Assembly: GCA_903860995.1 (NCBI GenBank)
Contig: CAIOSS010000091.1
Span: forward strand, 1 to 5,238
Origin: an uncultured delta proteobacterium
GTDB lineage: Bacteria > Myxococcota_A > Polyangia > Polyangiales > Ga0077539
DNA length: 5,238 bases
Reading direction: 5' to 3'
The notes under the pieces are model-generated. The model made no database searches. It saw only the letters and a program-made list of their open reading frames with translations, and had not been told where the DNA came from. Positions 5,119 to 5,238 of this stretch are shown here, piece by piece (within the stretch, counting starts at the first letter, position 1; each line of letters begins with the position of its first letter). The position numbers were made by a program, and so were the translations under genes.

Positions 5119-5238
5119 CTACCAGGCCGCGCGGACGCCGATGAAGGCCTCGAGGCGGGTCCATGCGATGGGCTGGCCGCGGCCGCCGTCGGTGCCGGTC
5201 GAGTTGCCGAGGCGCACGTCGGAGATGTTCGACAGGCC
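5119..5238 (-). CDS. Probable outer-membrane protein, C-terminal fragment
   Basis: Reading leftward from the window edge, 39 codons stay open and end in TAG (5121-5119). The fragment runs from GLSNISDVRLGN through IAWTRLEAFIGV to a terminal RAAW. The final stretch has alternating hydrophobic residues and a C-terminal tryptophan, as in the last strand of many outer-membrane beta-barrels recognised by BAM. It has no start in the window and is too short for a family call. Support for coding is the in-frame stop followed at once by a sharp change to a C-rich non-coding tract. It is oriented with the lipoprotein gene and separated from it by 141 bases. Confidence 0.6.
   Translation of the reverse strand, partial: GLSNISDVRLGNSTGTDGGRGQPIAWTRLEAFIGVRAAW

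Noticed and set aside
3827..5164. Minus-strand open frame, 445 codons, overlapping the lipoprotein in another frame
   Set aside because: Arg/Pro-rich composition, runs across the intergenic tract and the stop of the right-edge gene, and conflicts with the lipoprotein frame that carries a lipobox.

Overview
The window is about 70% GC with dense GC-driven third positions. It carries chromosomal genes of the type found in a predatory or soil deltaproteobacterium (Myxococcota, probably Polyangiales-like). This placement is inferred from base composition, a sigma-54 activator, and lineage-type envelope proteins with little recognisable homology. No ribosomal or other marker gene confirms it. I see no mobile element, CRISPR array, tRNA or rRNA.

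Layout. The left end (1-907) reads rightward: the C-terminal part of an NtrC-type sigma-54 activator (2-400), then a 139-residue hydrophilic protein with repeated W-D-x-V-x-x-A-x-R motifs (488-907). The rest reads leftward. From the right edge these are the last 39 codons of a probable outer-membrane protein (5119-5238), a 621-residue lipoprotein (3112-4977), a TIGR01777/YfcH-type NAD(P)-dependent epimerase (2174-3070), and a 242-residue secreted beta-barrel-like protein (1201-1929). The two gene sets converge on a 293-bp gap (908-1200). That gap holds a C-rich, G-poor tract with short tandem repeats and an AT-rich island.

How they may work together. The lipoprotein and epimerase genes are 41 bp apart on the same strand and could be one transcript. 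The beta-barrel gene has a 244-bp upstream gap containing a good match to a sigma-54 -24/-12 element (2009-2024), so it probably has its own promoter. Three of the four leftward genes look like cell-envelope components. The C-rich tracts directly after the stops at 907 and 5119 suggest Rho-dependent termination, with no classical hairpin/U-run terminator visible.

I found no clear new multi-gene system. The best leads are the uncharacterised WD-VR-repeat protein next to a sigma-54 activator, the putative sigma-54 promoter of the barrel gene, and the orphan lipoprotein with a Gln/Met-rich helical tail.
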